A stretch of DNA of 64,000 nt, taken from assembly GCA_030656015.1 (NCBI GenBank), contig JAUSNX010000014.1, positions 124,001 through 188,000 on the forward strand, in the 5' to 3' direction. The DNA is from Methanobacteriaceae archaeon (GTDB lineage: Archaea > Methanobacteriota > Methanobacteria > Methanobacteriales > Methanobacteriaceae). A model generated the notes under the pieces. That model had not been told where the DNA came from. It was given only the letters and a program-made list of their open reading frames with translations, and searched no databases. A program made the translations under genes and the position numbers. The stretch's first letter is position 1. Each line of letters starts with the position of its first letter. Shown here piece by piece: positions 18,728 through 27,397 of this stretch.

Positions 18728-19819
18728 CTATTCTCCACCCCCTCCACCATCACCACCATCACCAACGTCGAATCCCCCGCCATCAAATCCCGCATCAAAA
18801 TCATCAAATTCTACCGAATCAAAGGCATCAAAGGTGCTAACATCGGAGAATATATCAACAAAGCTGTCATCAAAACTACCAAAGTCATCAAAGTCCATAT
18901 CTGGCGAAAAACTAAATCCTCGATACCATCGAATTCTGCTGAATGCATAGGCCGTTCCAATAACAGCTGCACCAGCAAATAATATGGCTATTTTTTTAGA
19001 GTTATTCTTAAACCACTCAAAATAATAGTCATCAGTCAGGAAAATATTTGATCCACCCATTAAAAGATATGCTCGGGCTCTTTCAGGATCTGATTCTATC
19101 CAATTTTCCAAATTTTGGCCTTCTTCTTTTAATTTCAAGATTAATACCCTTGTTTCTTCGCCTTTATCACTTAAAGAATATTTCTTTCCTAAAAACTTTT
19201 TTTCCACGTGTAAATATCCCTGAGAAGTCAAGGGTTCCAGTAGTTTCTTCCGGTTATAGTCACTTGATGACCTGGCTACACTCTGTTGAAGCTTTCTAAA
19301 TCGTTTGCTGTCAACTTTACTAGGTAGATGTTTCCTGAAAACTTCTTCATGAGGTTTAAGAGGCATGTTGAAATTTTTTCCTTCATGAAGGTAGGTTTCC
19401 TTAACCATTTTCCTTCCAAATATTCCTTTCTTTTCAACTTCCTGAACATCTATTTTAAAGACATTTTTGAAAATAAGATCTATGAATGTAACTTTCAGCA
19501 GTTCTTTGGTTAAAGTTCCCTGGTTCAAAAGTACAAGTGATTCAGCCGGAGTTAAATCTAGGGCAACTATTTTGCCAGAATTATCAGATCCATCTGGTTT
19601 TAATTTAGTTTTTAGATTGTTCTGAGTTTTTAAACCACTATTTTGTTTTTCTAAACTCTTACCACAATTTGCGCAAAATTTAGCATTCCCCGAATTTTCT
19701 TTACCACATTTTGGACAAAAATCACAGGTAGAATGTATATTTTCTCCACAAGACTTGCAAAAATTTGAGTTTTCTTCATTAATTAATCCACATTGGGGAC
19801 ATTTAATCAATTTCCTCAC
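18728..19819 (-). CDS. Multi-zinc-ribbon membrane protein with acidic/glycine-rich tail
   Basis: 363 residues. The N-terminal 58 residues hold stacked zinc ribbons (CPQCG...CKSCG and CPKCG...CANCG, with an extra Cys pair between). A middle region of about 200 residues includes what looks like a winged-helix-like segment (LEPLTSQGYLHVEKKFLGKKYSLSDKG is longer; its core is GYLHVEKKFLGKKYSLS). One membrane helix follows near 275-295. The C-terminal 60 residues alternate Asp and Phe, then end in a GDGGDGGGGG run, as in TPM/DUF2207-type membrane proteins. Function is unknown. Confidence 0.8.
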   Translation of the reverse strand: MRKLIKCPQCGLINEENSNFCKSCGENIHSTCDFCPKCGKENSGNAKFCANCGKSLEKQNSGLKTQNNLKTKLKPDGSDNSGKIVALDLTPAESLVLLNQGTLTKELLKVTFIDLIFKNVFKIDVQEVEKKGIFGRKMVKETYLHEGKNFNMPLKPHEEVFRKHLPSKVDSKRFRKLQQSVARSSSDYNRKKLLEPLTSQGYLHVEKKFLGKKYSLSDKGEETRVLILKLKEEGQNLENWIESDPERARAYLLMGGSNIFLTDDYYFEWFKNNSKKIAILFAGAAVIGTAYAFSRIRWYRGFSFSPDMDFDDFGSFDDSFVDIFSDVSTFDAFDSVEFDDFDAGFDGGGFDVGDGGDGGGGGE

Positions 19820-19927
19820 CCTTTTCTCAAATAAAGGTTTATATTAATTAGATTTCAGTTATAAGTTATTAATATATAAATTTCGTTTTTCTGCAGATTT
19901 TTCAGGATTTATAGAAATTATACTGAT

Positions 19928-20086
19928 TTAGTCATAGAAAAATGCAAATAATTTCTTATTAATATAGTAAGCAAGATAACTTGTAATTAAGATACCAAAA
20001 ATCTTACCAAACACTACGTCTGTTATTTCCAGCACAAAAGGGCCTAATATTTCCTTGTGTTCCAGATTAAACTTTGCTTTGCCCAT
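19928..20086 (-). CDS. Small 52-residue membrane protein
   Basis: An ATG at 20086 opens 52 codons ending in TAA, with GGGA about 6 bases upstream. The peptide begins with charged residues (MGKAKFNLEHKEILGP) followed by one hydrophobic helix (VFGKIFGILITSYLAYYI) and a short tail. Composition is typical of small archaeal membrane proteins. It occupies a spacer that otherwise holds no gene. No family is recognised. Confidence 0.45.
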   Translation of the reverse strand: MGKAKFNLEHKEILGPFVLEITDVVFGKIFGILITSYLAYYINKKLFAFFYD

Positions 20087-20272
20087 TTATTCCCACACAA
20101 GTAATTAATTTTTAAATGTAATTATATCTGGTTTTCTTTAAACTATTATTTATTTTATTAATCAGATTGATTAGAATATCACCTTAATTTTCAAAGCAAA
20201 TCTTTATATATAATTTCAGCAATAGTTCATTTCGATACTTATCAAATTATAAAAATATTTACGGTGTACCCC

Positions 20273-20575
20273 ATGGATACCAAAAAAATGGCCAAGGTCT
20301 TCAAAGCTCTATCCAATCCTAATCGCTTAGAATTATACTTACAAATCGTTGAAAAACAGGAAAATTGTTACGAAGCAGAATGTGGATGCTTAATCAGTGA
20401 TATTACCAAGTCATTGAATATTGGCGCCCCTACTATTTCCCATCACCTTAAAGAATTATCCAACGCGGAATTAATATTTACTGAGAGAAAAGGCAAATTT
20501 TTAGTGGCTAGAGTGAATGAAGAAATGGTTAATGAAGTTAATGAACTTTTAAAGCTACATAATAATGAATCTTAA
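20273..20575 (+). CDS. ArsR-family winged-helix transcriptional regulator
   Basis: 100 residues from the ATG at 20273, preceded by GGTG six bases upstream; the GTG at 20264 overlaps that site. The fold is the ArsR type: MAKVFKALSNPNRLELYLQI (helices 1-2) and the recognition helix IGAPTISHHLKELSNAELI. A CYEAECGCLISDI segment near residues 30-42 contributes three cysteines close together before the DNA-binding helices, a possible thiol or metal sensing site. It precedes flavodoxin and nitroreductase genes on the same strand and may control them. Confidence 0.9.
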   Translation: MDTKKMAKVFKALSNPNRLELYLQIVEKQENCYEAECGCLISDITKSLNIGAPTISHHLKELSNAELIFTERKGKFLVARVNEEMVNEVNELLKLHNNES

Positions 20576-20638
20576 AATTTTTAAGATATAATTCGAAAGT
20601 TGTCAAATTATCCAAACCAAAAAAAAGAGGAATGAAAA

Positions 20639-21076
20639 ATGAAAACTGCAATAATTTACAAGTCAATACATCATGGAAATACTAAAAAAATCGCTGAAGT
20701 AATTTCCGAGGCTCTGGAAGCAGATTTAATAGATTTAAAAGATGCCCATCCAGATATCATAAAAGAATATGATCTAATTGGCTTTGGTTCTGGAATATAC
20801 TACTACCGCCCCCACAAAAAACTTAGAAAGTTTGTGGAAGGCTTGGATAAAGTTGAAAACAAAAAAGCATTTACATTCATTACCAGCGGCAATGGAAAAC
20901 CAAATAAATGGTTAAGTGAAAAATTATCCCATAAAGGCTTTGAAGTTCTGGGTGACTTTGAGTGCAAAGGATTTGACACCTATGGGCCTTTAAAATTAGT
21001 AGGTGGACATAATAAAGGCCAGCCCAATGAAGATGATTTTAAAGATGCTGAAAACTTTGCTAAAAGTTTAAAATAA
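20639..21076 (+). CDS. Flavodoxin family protein
   Basis: 145 residues. The N-terminal FMN phosphate loop reads IYKSIHHGNTKKIAEVI, followed by the aromatic-bearing loop GFGSGIYYYRPHKKL that covers the flavin ring. It should be a soluble electron carrier or a flavodoxin-fold reductase. A GAGGAATG ribosome site precedes the ATG. It lies between an ArsR regulator and a nitroreductase, all rightward, suggesting a redox-stress unit in which flavodoxin may supply electrons. Confidence 0.9.
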   Translation: MKTAIIYKSIHHGNTKKIAEVISEALEADLIDLKDAHPDIIKEYDLIGFGSGIYYYRPHKKLRKFVEGLDKVENKKAFTFITSGNGKPNKWLSEKLSHKGFEVLGDFECKGFDTYGPLKLVGGHNKGQPNEDDFKDAENFAKSLK

Positions 21077-21135
21077 TTATAAAATAATGACATTACATTT
21101 AAAATAAAGAATTTAAGAGCATTATTGGTGATAGA

Positions 21136-21894
21136 ATGGATAAAGCAGACCTTTATGAAACAATATTCAAAAGAAAGTCCATTAGAAAGTTTGATTTAAC
21201 TCCACTGGATGAAAACACTTTAAAGGAGATTTCAGATTGTCTTCAAACATTGGAACCCTTGCATGAAAACATTAAAATTGAATTTAAAATAATATCACCT
21301 GATTTAGTGAAAAGAAGGATGATGAAAAAAGCCCCTCATTACATAGCCGTATTTTCAGAGGTTAAAGAAAGTTACTTGAGCAACGTAGGATTCATGCTAC
21401 AGCAGATGGACCTATTCCTTTCGGCCAATGGATTAGGAGCATGCTGGCAGGGCATTCCCACTCTAAAAAAAGAGGCTTTAGAAATTTCTAATCTAAAATT
21501 TATAATTTTAATGCCCTTTGGGAACCCCCAGGAAACATTGCACAGAACTAATATCTCTGAATTTAAAAGAAAACCGCTAAAAGAAATAACTGACATCGAA
21601 GGTGCTGATAATATACTGGAAGCAGCTCGTATAGCTCCTACTGCAACTAATGCTCAGTCCTGGTTTTTTACTGGAGATAAAAACTTAATCCATGCATATT
21701 ATATTGAACCCGGGCGTGTTAAAGGACTTTTGACTAAAAAATATCCTCCTATGGATGTGGGGATTGGCCTTTATCATCTGAAACTGGCCGGCGAACATTT
21801 TGGCCGAAAACCAGAAATTATATTTGATAAAAACCTGGCTAAGAATCTTAAAAAAGAATATAACTATGTTGCCAGCTTGAAATTAAATGATTAA
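21136..21894 (+). CDS. Nitroreductase family protein
   Basis: 252 residues. The FMN-binding start KRKSIRKFDLTPLDE is typical, as is FMLQQMDLFLSANGLGACWQG in the middle, where the flavin isoalloxazine and dimer contacts lie. The last 100 residues (EAARIAPTATNAQSW) form the domain-swapped part. Some methanogen homologues reduce nitro groups or act in F420 or thioredoxin pathways; no specific substrate is evident. It follows the flavodoxin gene by 59 bp. Confidence 0.88.
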   Translation: MDKADLYETIFKRKSIRKFDLTPLDENTLKEISDCLQTLEPLHENIKIEFKIISPDLVKRRMMKKAPHYIAVFSEVKESYLSNVGFMLQQMDLFLSANGLGACWQGIPTLKKEALEISNLKFIILMPFGNPQETLHRTNISEFKRKPLKEITDIEGADNILEAARIAPTATNAQSWFFTGDKNLIHAYYIEPGRVKGLLTKKYPPMDVGIGLYHLKLAGEHFGRKPEIIFDKNLAKNLKKEYNYVASLKLND

Positions 21895-22066
21895 TTACTT
21901 TTTTTGAATAACTTTTTTTATTTTTGTTTAAATTTATTATAAACCTATAAACTCTTATTTAAATTAAAACAGTTGTTTTGCATACTTATTTTGATGAATT
22001 TAGATAACTGAATAAAAAAATGAAATCTAGGAATAGTAGATTATATTTCATTTACTTTTTTCTAAA

Positions 22067-22651
22067 TTATCTATCAATTAGCATCTCCAGAGGGAAAATA
22101 AGAAGATACACTAAATTACCCCAACGCGGAGTCATAAACGCCAAAGCCAAAGCAACCAGGGCAATTGCTATAAATAGCAATGTAGATTTTTCACTGGACT
22201 TTAGTTGTCCCATATCCGCATTTTCATGTAAAAAATCACTACGATTTATTATGTAAACATTCAAGAAAAGAACTAATGCTATTCCCAGCATGTTTATATT
22301 AAAAATAATATCCGAAATAGTGAAATCCCCGTAATCTCCATTTAAAGAGGCTGAAAAAGGAACTAAAACTATAAATAATAGCCATATCATGTTTACCCAA
22401 AGTAAGGTAGTATTCACGGACTTTATCTGGCTATAAATACGATGATGTATATTCCAGAACATGGCCAGCAGAACGAAACTTACAGCCAATGAGATAAAAG
22501 AAGGTAATAAACCATAAAGAGCATGTTGTATTACCATGTTGCTTAATGGGGCATTTAAATGGGGTACCGCTAAATCCAAAACCAGTAACGTCATGGCAAT
22601 GGCGAATATTCCGTCCACCAAGGTTTCGATACGATTTTTACTCATATGCAT
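22067..22651 (-). CDS. TMEM175-family potassium channel-like protein (DUF1211)
   Basis: 194 residues from the ATG at 22651, since the GGAGG eight bases upstream overlaps an in-frame TTG. The first helix reads VDGIFAIAMTLLVLDLAVP, matching the TMEM175 signature, although the usual FSD triplet is LVD here. Five to six hydrophobic helices follow, with HHRIYSQIKSVN in the first cytoplasmic loop, a common family element. Prokaryotic members form tetrameric potassium channels. Whether the altered FSD motif still supports a channel is untested. Confidence 0.8.
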   Translation of the reverse strand: MHMSKNRIETLVDGIFAIAMTLLVLDLAVPHLNAPLSNMVIQHALYGLLPSFISLAVSFVLLAMFWNIHHRIYSQIKSVNTTLLWVNMIWLLFIVLVPFSASLNGDYGDFTISDIIFNINMLGIALVLFLNVYIINRSDFLHENADMGQLKSSEKSTLLFIAIALVALALAFMTPRWGNLVYLLIFPLEMLIDR

Positions 22652-22859
22652 AATTGAATCCTCCAACAAAACATTTTTAATCTCCCAAAACTCATAAAAG
22701 CTATATGATAACTTATTAAATTTAAACTTAAATAATTAACGTAAATACTCAGCAAAGATATATAAATTTAAATTTTATAATTTATAAGAATAAAACACCT
22801 ATCTGTTGATATTAATTAATTATAATGTTTATAAAGATGGATCTAAAGGAGATGAATAA

Positions 22860-24227
22860 ATGGCTGATAATAAAACAGTTTTAGGTTACGATAAATTTCT
22901 GATGATGGCCCTTCACCAAGGCCCACTTAGTTTAGATGAATTATGGGAAAAATCCATATTATTTTTATCTCTGATTTGGTATCAGCAGTTACCTGAGAAA
23001 GGTCAGCCCTTGGCTGAAAGATTACTTTTCACACTTTCCCACATGCGCTCTCATCTGGAAGATGGAATAACCCATGAAGCCAGCCAAGGAACTGAAGAAG
23101 AAATGGCTAAGTTGATTGATGATGGCTGGGTTAAGCTGAATGATGATAAAAAATATGAATTAACAGCAGAAGGCCTGATTAAAGCTGAAAAATATGTAAA
23201 AAGTACTAAAAAAGAGGCAATCCTGGCAGATAAAGAATTAAAACCTTCCACCACGGCCAAAAACACCACATTTTTAGATGCCTTCCTGGCAGTGCTTAAA
23301 CTAGGTAGTGGTTTAATAAGCGGCAGTATGGGTTTAATTGCAGATGGTACTGATGCTACCATGGACACTGTGGAGGCCATTTTAGTTTGGCTGGGAATTA
23401 AATATCACCGAGAAAATCTAAGTACATTTCTGGTTATCTTTGGATTATTCATTGCTGCAGTGAGTGTTTTATTCGATTCAGTCACTCACCTATTAGCCAC
23501 CTTAGCGGGGCATGCTGCACCTATGACCCTACCTTATCTAGTTATAGGCGTTGAAGGAATAGCCATATTGGCCGCAGTATTTCTTTTTTATTATCAACGA
23601 TATGTGGGAAAGGTCACCAACAGTTTAACCTTAATATCCCAGTCGGTAGATTCTAAAAACCATATATTTATCGGTACATCAGTTATTATAGGTGCTATTT
23701 TCGCAATATACGGTGTTTATTTCGTGGATGCAGTGATTGGATTAATTGTAGGGGCTAATATCTTTAAAGATGCTGTAGGTTTACTTAGAGAAGCTATTTC
23801 CGCCCAAAAAGGTGATGAAGCAGATTATTCACAGGAATATAAACTACCATTACAAGAATGTTGGGAAGAAAATCAACTGGTGGCCTTTAGAAACTGGATT
23901 TTATACACCTTATGGGCCAAAGAATCCAAAACCAGACCAGATATTGTTAAATCCTTAGAAAGGGTTTTCCACCCAGATAACTACATCCCAGTACTCAGCG
24001 AGCTTAAAGCCACCTGCAATGGACATTACGATTTTGAAGGCCAGTTTGACGATCTTATTCGCCCTTTAAAAGAACCTGAACTTTTAATTGAAGAAATTGA
24101 GGAAGAATACTATTTAACTGAAGACGGGGAGAAACATATGAAAAAGTTCATTTCCCACTTCAAATACTATGATGTCCATGAATCAGATGCTATATTACTG
24201 GCCATGGCCCAGGATAAGAAAGAGTGA
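22860..24227 (+). CDS. Cation diffusion facilitator-like transporter with flanking winged-helix-like domains
   Basis: 455 residues in three parts. Residues 1-118 are soluble and look like a PadR-type winged helix (LMMALHQGPLSLDELWE; LIDDGWVKLNDDKKYELTAEG). Residues 135-315 are a cation diffusion facilitator membrane core of six helices, with GSMGLIADGTDATMDTVEAI, where family members bind metal using Asp/His, and LISQSVDSKNHIFIGTSV. Residues 330-455 are another soluble helical region ending EEYYLTEDGEKHMKKF, again winged-helix-like. The family exports divalent metals. Soluble domains at both ends suggest a regulator-transporter fusion. A decayed copy of the 3' end lies at 26917-27282. Confidence 0.8.
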   Translation: MADNKTVLGYDKFLMMALHQGPLSLDELWEKSILFLSLIWYQQLPEKGQPLAERLLFTLSHMRSHLEDGITHEASQGTEEEMAKLIDDGWVKLNDDKKYELTAEGLIKAEKYVKSTKKEAILADKELKPSTTAKNTTFLDAFLAVLKLGSGLISGSMGLIADGTDATMDTVEAILVWLGIKYHRENLSTFLVIFGLFIAAVSVLFDSVTHLLATLAGHAAPMTLPYLVIGVEGIAILAAVFLFYYQRYVGKVTNSLTLISQSVDSKNHIFIGTSVIIGAIFAIYGVYFVDAVIGLIVGANIFKDAVGLLREAISAQKGDEADYSQEYKLPLQECWEENQLVAFRNWILYTLWAKESKTRPDIVKSLERVFHPDNYIPVLSELKATCNGHYDFEGQFDDLIRPLKEPELLIEEIEEEYYLTEDGEKHMKKFISHFKYYDVHESDAILLAMAQDKKE

Positions 24228-24419
24228 GTTTATTTGAGTAAATTAATCTAATAATTTTAATTTTTTACATGGCGTGAAAAGTGGAAATGATAATTAGTTG
24301 TTTTTTTAAATGTCCTCTTTATTTCTTCATACAAGGTATAAAATACATATCTAAACCAATCAAAAAAAAAATTAAAAAGTTTGTGAATTTTTAATTCATC
24401 AGATTGATATTTAAAAGTC

Positions 24420-24492
24420 ATAAATGGTCAATTTTTAAATAGGTTTTTAAAATCCATAAATAGAAACTTATATATTGTATGACCATATTTAT
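24420..24492 (+). promoter_or_regulatory. Inverted repeat pair at the TetR promoter
   Basis: ATAAATGGTCA at 24420-24430 and TGACCATATTTAT at 24480-24492 are near-perfect inverted copies. They flank the TATA-like ACTTATATAT near 24467-24476. A repressor bridging both arms would enclose the promoter of the TetR-ABC operon. Autoregulation by the adjacent TetR protein is inferred. Confidence 0.45.
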
Positions 24493-24524
24493 ATAATTAG
24501 TCACAGAGTATAAAGGAGATTAAT

Positions 24525-25136
24525 ATGCCTAGGCCTTGGAGTGAAAAAGAAAAAGAAGTAATTAAGAAATCCCTGTTAAAAGAAGGGCGAAATCTTTTCG
24601 AGAAATATGGGCTTCAAAAAACAACAATAGATGAGATTGTAAGTGCTACAAATATATCTAAAGGTTCATTCTATTTATTTTATAAATCCAAGGAAGAATT
24701 ATACTTTGATGTTTTAGAAGAGGTAGAAAATAAATTTAAAGAGAAAATGTTCGAAAACGTATTTCAGCCAGGAAAAAATAGACGCGAATGTTTCAAAACT
24801 TTTCTTAATAAAATGGTTGAATTGTTAACTACCATGCCTCTGTACAAAGAGATAACTTCATCAAATTATGAATTACTCCTCCTAAAACTCCCTGAAAAAA
24901 CCTTGAACGAACACTTACAACGCGATCAGAAAGACATTTCTAAATATTTTAATTACTGGATGGAACAAGGTTGGATGAAAAGAGTGGACATGGAGTCTCT
25001 CAATGGCCTATTGCTATCAATGATTCATTTTATAATACACCGGGATGATTTTCAAGGGGGAAATTTTGAAGCATCAATGGAATTATGGATTGAAGCATTA
25101 TCATCTTACCTAATAATAGAAGAAAACGAAAAATAA
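24525..25136 (+). CDS. TetR/AcrR family transcriptional regulator
   Basis: 203 residues. The N-terminal helix-turn-helix is canonical: GRNLFEKYGLQKTTIDEIVSATN then ISKGSFYLFYKSKEELYFDVL. The rest is an all-helical ligand-binding and dimerisation domain. A GGAG ribosome site precedes the ATG. The gene opens an operon with an ABC ATPase (35 bp on) and permease, so it most likely represses that exporter until an effector binds. The inverted repeat in its promoter supports autoregulation. Confidence 0.92.
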   Translation: MPRPWSEKEKEVIKKSLLKEGRNLFEKYGLQKTTIDEIVSATNISKGSFYLFYKSKEELYFDVLEEVENKFKEKMFENVFQPGKNRRECFKTFLNKMVELLTTMPLYKEITSSNYELLLLKLPEKTLNEHLQRDQKDISKYFNYWMEQGWMKRVDMESLNGLLLSMIHFIIHRDDFQGGNFEASMELWIEALSSYLIIEENEK

Positions 25137-25171
25137 TTAAATAGAGAATTATAACAAAAGGGGCGTTTTAA

Positions 25172-26107
25172 TTGAAAAAAATAATCAAGGACGAGATTAT
25201 TCAAACCGAAAATCTATCAAAAAACTATGGCTCTGTAAAAGCCGTAGAAGGAATATCCCTAAATGTCAATAAAGGAGAAATATATGGGTTTTTAGGTTTG
25301 AATGGTGCTGGTAAAACCACAACCATCAGGATGATACTGGGTATGGTACGTCCCACAACTGGTTCATCATACTTAAATAATGAAAAAGTCCATTCTCGAA
25401 GCCATAATCTCTGGAATAATGTAGGTTATCTTGTGGAAATACCTTACTCCTACCCCGAACTTACTGTAAGAGAAAATCTGGAAATCACCCGCAGATTACG
25501 TTTTCTTCCCAGCCCCAATGCAGTAGATTCTATTATTGAAAAGCTTAAACTTGGTCCTTATCAAGATAGAAAGGCAAAACATCTTTCTTTAGGGAATGCT
25601 CAGCGATTAGGACTTGCAAAAGCCCTGATACACAATCCTGAAATTCTTATCCTGGATGAACCTACCAATGGGCTAGATCCAGCAGGTATTGTTGAAATAA
25701 GAGAACTTTTACGTGACCTTGCCTTCGATAAAGGAGTTACCGTATTTATTTCCAGCCATATCCTTGGTGAAATCTCCAAGATTGCCACTCGCATTGGTAT
25801 CATCCATGAAGGAAGACTTGTTCAAGAGATGGATGCTAAAGAATTGCATTGTTTCCGTAAGAGAAGTCTGTTAATTGATTTAGAGAACAAAGATGGGGCA
25901 ATGTCAATTTTAACCAGAAAAGGTTATAATCCAACAGTTAATGAAGAAGGTTTGATTGAAATTACTAATGAAAATGCCATAATTCATCCACAAGATGTGA
26001 ATTCAAATCTGGTAGATGCAGGTTTTCCACCATCCATGTTAAAAGTTGAAGAAGAAGAACTTGAATCATATTTCTTAAGAATTATTGGTCAAATAGGAAT
26101 TGTTTAG
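25172..26107 (+). CDS. ABC exporter ATP-binding protein (ABC-2 type, CcmA/DrrA-like)
   Basis: 311 residues starting at TTG with GGGG upstream. All ATPase motifs are intact: Walker A LNGAGKTTTIRM, signature HLSLGNAQRLGLAKAL (LSLGN in place of LSGGQ), Walker B ILILDEPTNGLDP and H-loop VFISSHIL. The C-terminal 90 residues are the extra domain seen in drug and antibiotic exporters. It pairs with the permease that starts directly after its stop codon. It energises export across the cytoplasmic membrane; the substrate is unknown. Confidence 0.93.
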   Translation: MKKIIKDEIIQTENLSKNYGSVKAVEGISLNVNKGEIYGFLGLNGAGKTTTIRMILGMVRPTTGSSYLNNEKVHSRSHNLWNNVGYLVEIPYSYPELTVRENLEITRRLRFLPSPNAVDSIIEKLKLGPYQDRKAKHLSLGNAQRLGLAKALIHNPEILILDEPTNGLDPAGIVEIRELLRDLAFDKGVTVFISSHILGEISKIATRIGIIHEGRLVQEMDAKELHCFRKRSLLIDLENKDGAMSILTRKGYNPTVNEEGLIEITNENAIIHPQDVNSNLVDAGFPPSMLKVEEEELESYFLRIIGQIGIV

Positions 26108-26893
26108 ATGAAAGGTTTATATCCTACTGTTTGGGCAGAAATTCTTAAAGTAAGAAAGTCTAAAATATTTATAATAACATTATTGGCTTTTTCCGGCATT
26201 GGTATCACCATGGGGTTGATGGTTTTTGTTTCCAAAAATCCTGAGCTTGTGGGTAATTCTGCCATGGTCAGTGCCAAAGCTTCCATGTTTAAAGATGACT
26301 GGTCTTCCTTTTTTGGTTTGCTAATTATGATTATATTAACTCTGGGGACCATTGGTTTTGGAACCATTACGGCCTGGGTTTTTGGTCGAGAATATTCTGA
26401 TAGGGTGGTACAAGACCTCTTAGCATTACCCGTACCCCGGTACAGCATAGTTTTATCAAAATTTATTACCATTATTGCATGGAGTTTTTTACTATCCTTA
26501 ATTCTCTTTTTTTCTGGAATTTTAACCGGATTTTTAGTGAATATTACCCATTGGTCTATTATAATAGCGTACCATTACTTTATTATTTTCCTAATAACTT
26601 CATTTTTTACCATGTTGCTCTGTACCCCAGTAGCCCTTGTGGCGAGCTTTTCTCGAGGATACTTGGCACCATTAGGTTTTGTAATTGGTACCTTGATTGT
26701 GACCCAAATAATGTTTGTGGGGATCCCCAATATCACCCCCTACTTCCCATGGGCCATTCCCGCCATTTATAGTGGAATTTCGGGTGCTGGTGCTCCAAAT
26801 CCTGATTTAATCAGTTATATGATCTTAATCTTAACTACTTTATTAGGTCTTTTAGGAACAGTAGCATGGTGGCAATTCGCAGATCAAAATTAA
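26108..26893 (+). CDS. ABC-2 type permease
   Basis: 261 residues with six membrane helices, starting at the base after the ATPase stop. The first helix (IFIITLLAFSGIGITMGLMV) is followed by a loop, then FGTITAWVFGREYSDRVVQDLL, the coupling region typical of ABC-2 permeases, and four helices towards the end. It forms the membrane channel for the adjacent ATPase. The operon TetR-ATPase-permease suggests export of a toxic compound or a lipid/peptide under TetR control. Confidence 0.9.
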   Translation: MKGLYPTVWAEILKVRKSKIFIITLLAFSGIGITMGLMVFVSKNPELVGNSAMVSAKASMFKDDWSSFFGLLIMIILTLGTIGFGTITAWVFGREYSDRVVQDLLALPVPRYSIVLSKFITIIAWSFLLSLILFFSGILTGFLVNITHWSIIIAYHYFIIFLITSFFTMLLCTPVALVASFSRGYLAPLGFVIGTLIVTQIMFVGIPNITPYFPWAIPAIYSGISGAGAPNPDLISYMILILTTLLGLLGTVAWWQFADQN

Positions 26894-26916
26894 AACCAGC
26901 CTAATAATCCTAAAAA

Positions 26917-27282
26917 AATGCTGGGAAGAAAATCAGCTGGCCAGTAGAAACGGGGTTTTATCCACTTTATGGGCCAAAGAATCAAAAACTAGGCCAGATA
27001 TTATTATATCCCTGAAGCGAGTTTTCATCCAGATAACTACATCCCTGTACTCAGTGAACTTAAAGCCACCGTTAACGGGCATTACGATTTGAAGGCCAAT
27101 TTGATCATCTTATTCATCCATTAAAGGAAAATGAACTTTTAGTTGAAGAAATTGAGGAAGAGTACTACCTAACTAAAGACGGAGAAGAACATCTTAAAAA
27201 GTTCATCGGCCACTTCAAATACTATGATGTCCATGAATCAGATGCTATATTGCTGGCCATGACCCAGGATAAGAAAGAGTGA
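26917..27282 (+). pseudogene. Decayed copy of the 3' end of the cation-efflux gene
   Basis: This stretch is clearly homologous at DNA level to 23857-24227, the last 371 bases of the efflux gene. It runs from the TGCTGGGAAGAAAATCA match through to the same AAGAAAGAGTGA stop. The copy is 366 bases and has several small deletions, so the frame is lost in places, and the 5' two thirds of the gene are absent. It carries no start of its own. The two copies bracket the TetR-ABC operon, indicating an old duplication or recombination. Confidence 0.8.
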
Positions 27283-27397
27283 GTTATTTTAAGGATTATA
27301 TCCATACTAAATATATGGTCTTTTATCAAAGGCCGCAGGTGTAGGCGAACTAGAAATTCATTATAACCCTATTTTTTGAATATAAATGTATTAATCT

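Noticed and set aside
18714-18950. Pro/Ser-rich plus-strand frame opposite the zinc-ribbon gene
   Set aside because: It is the complement of the Asp/Gly-rich tail of the minus-strand gene, and its low complexity explains the long frame.
22020-22256. Plus-strand frame opposite the TMEM175-like gene
   Set aside because: Antisense shadow of a protein with clear channel-family helices; no ribosome site.
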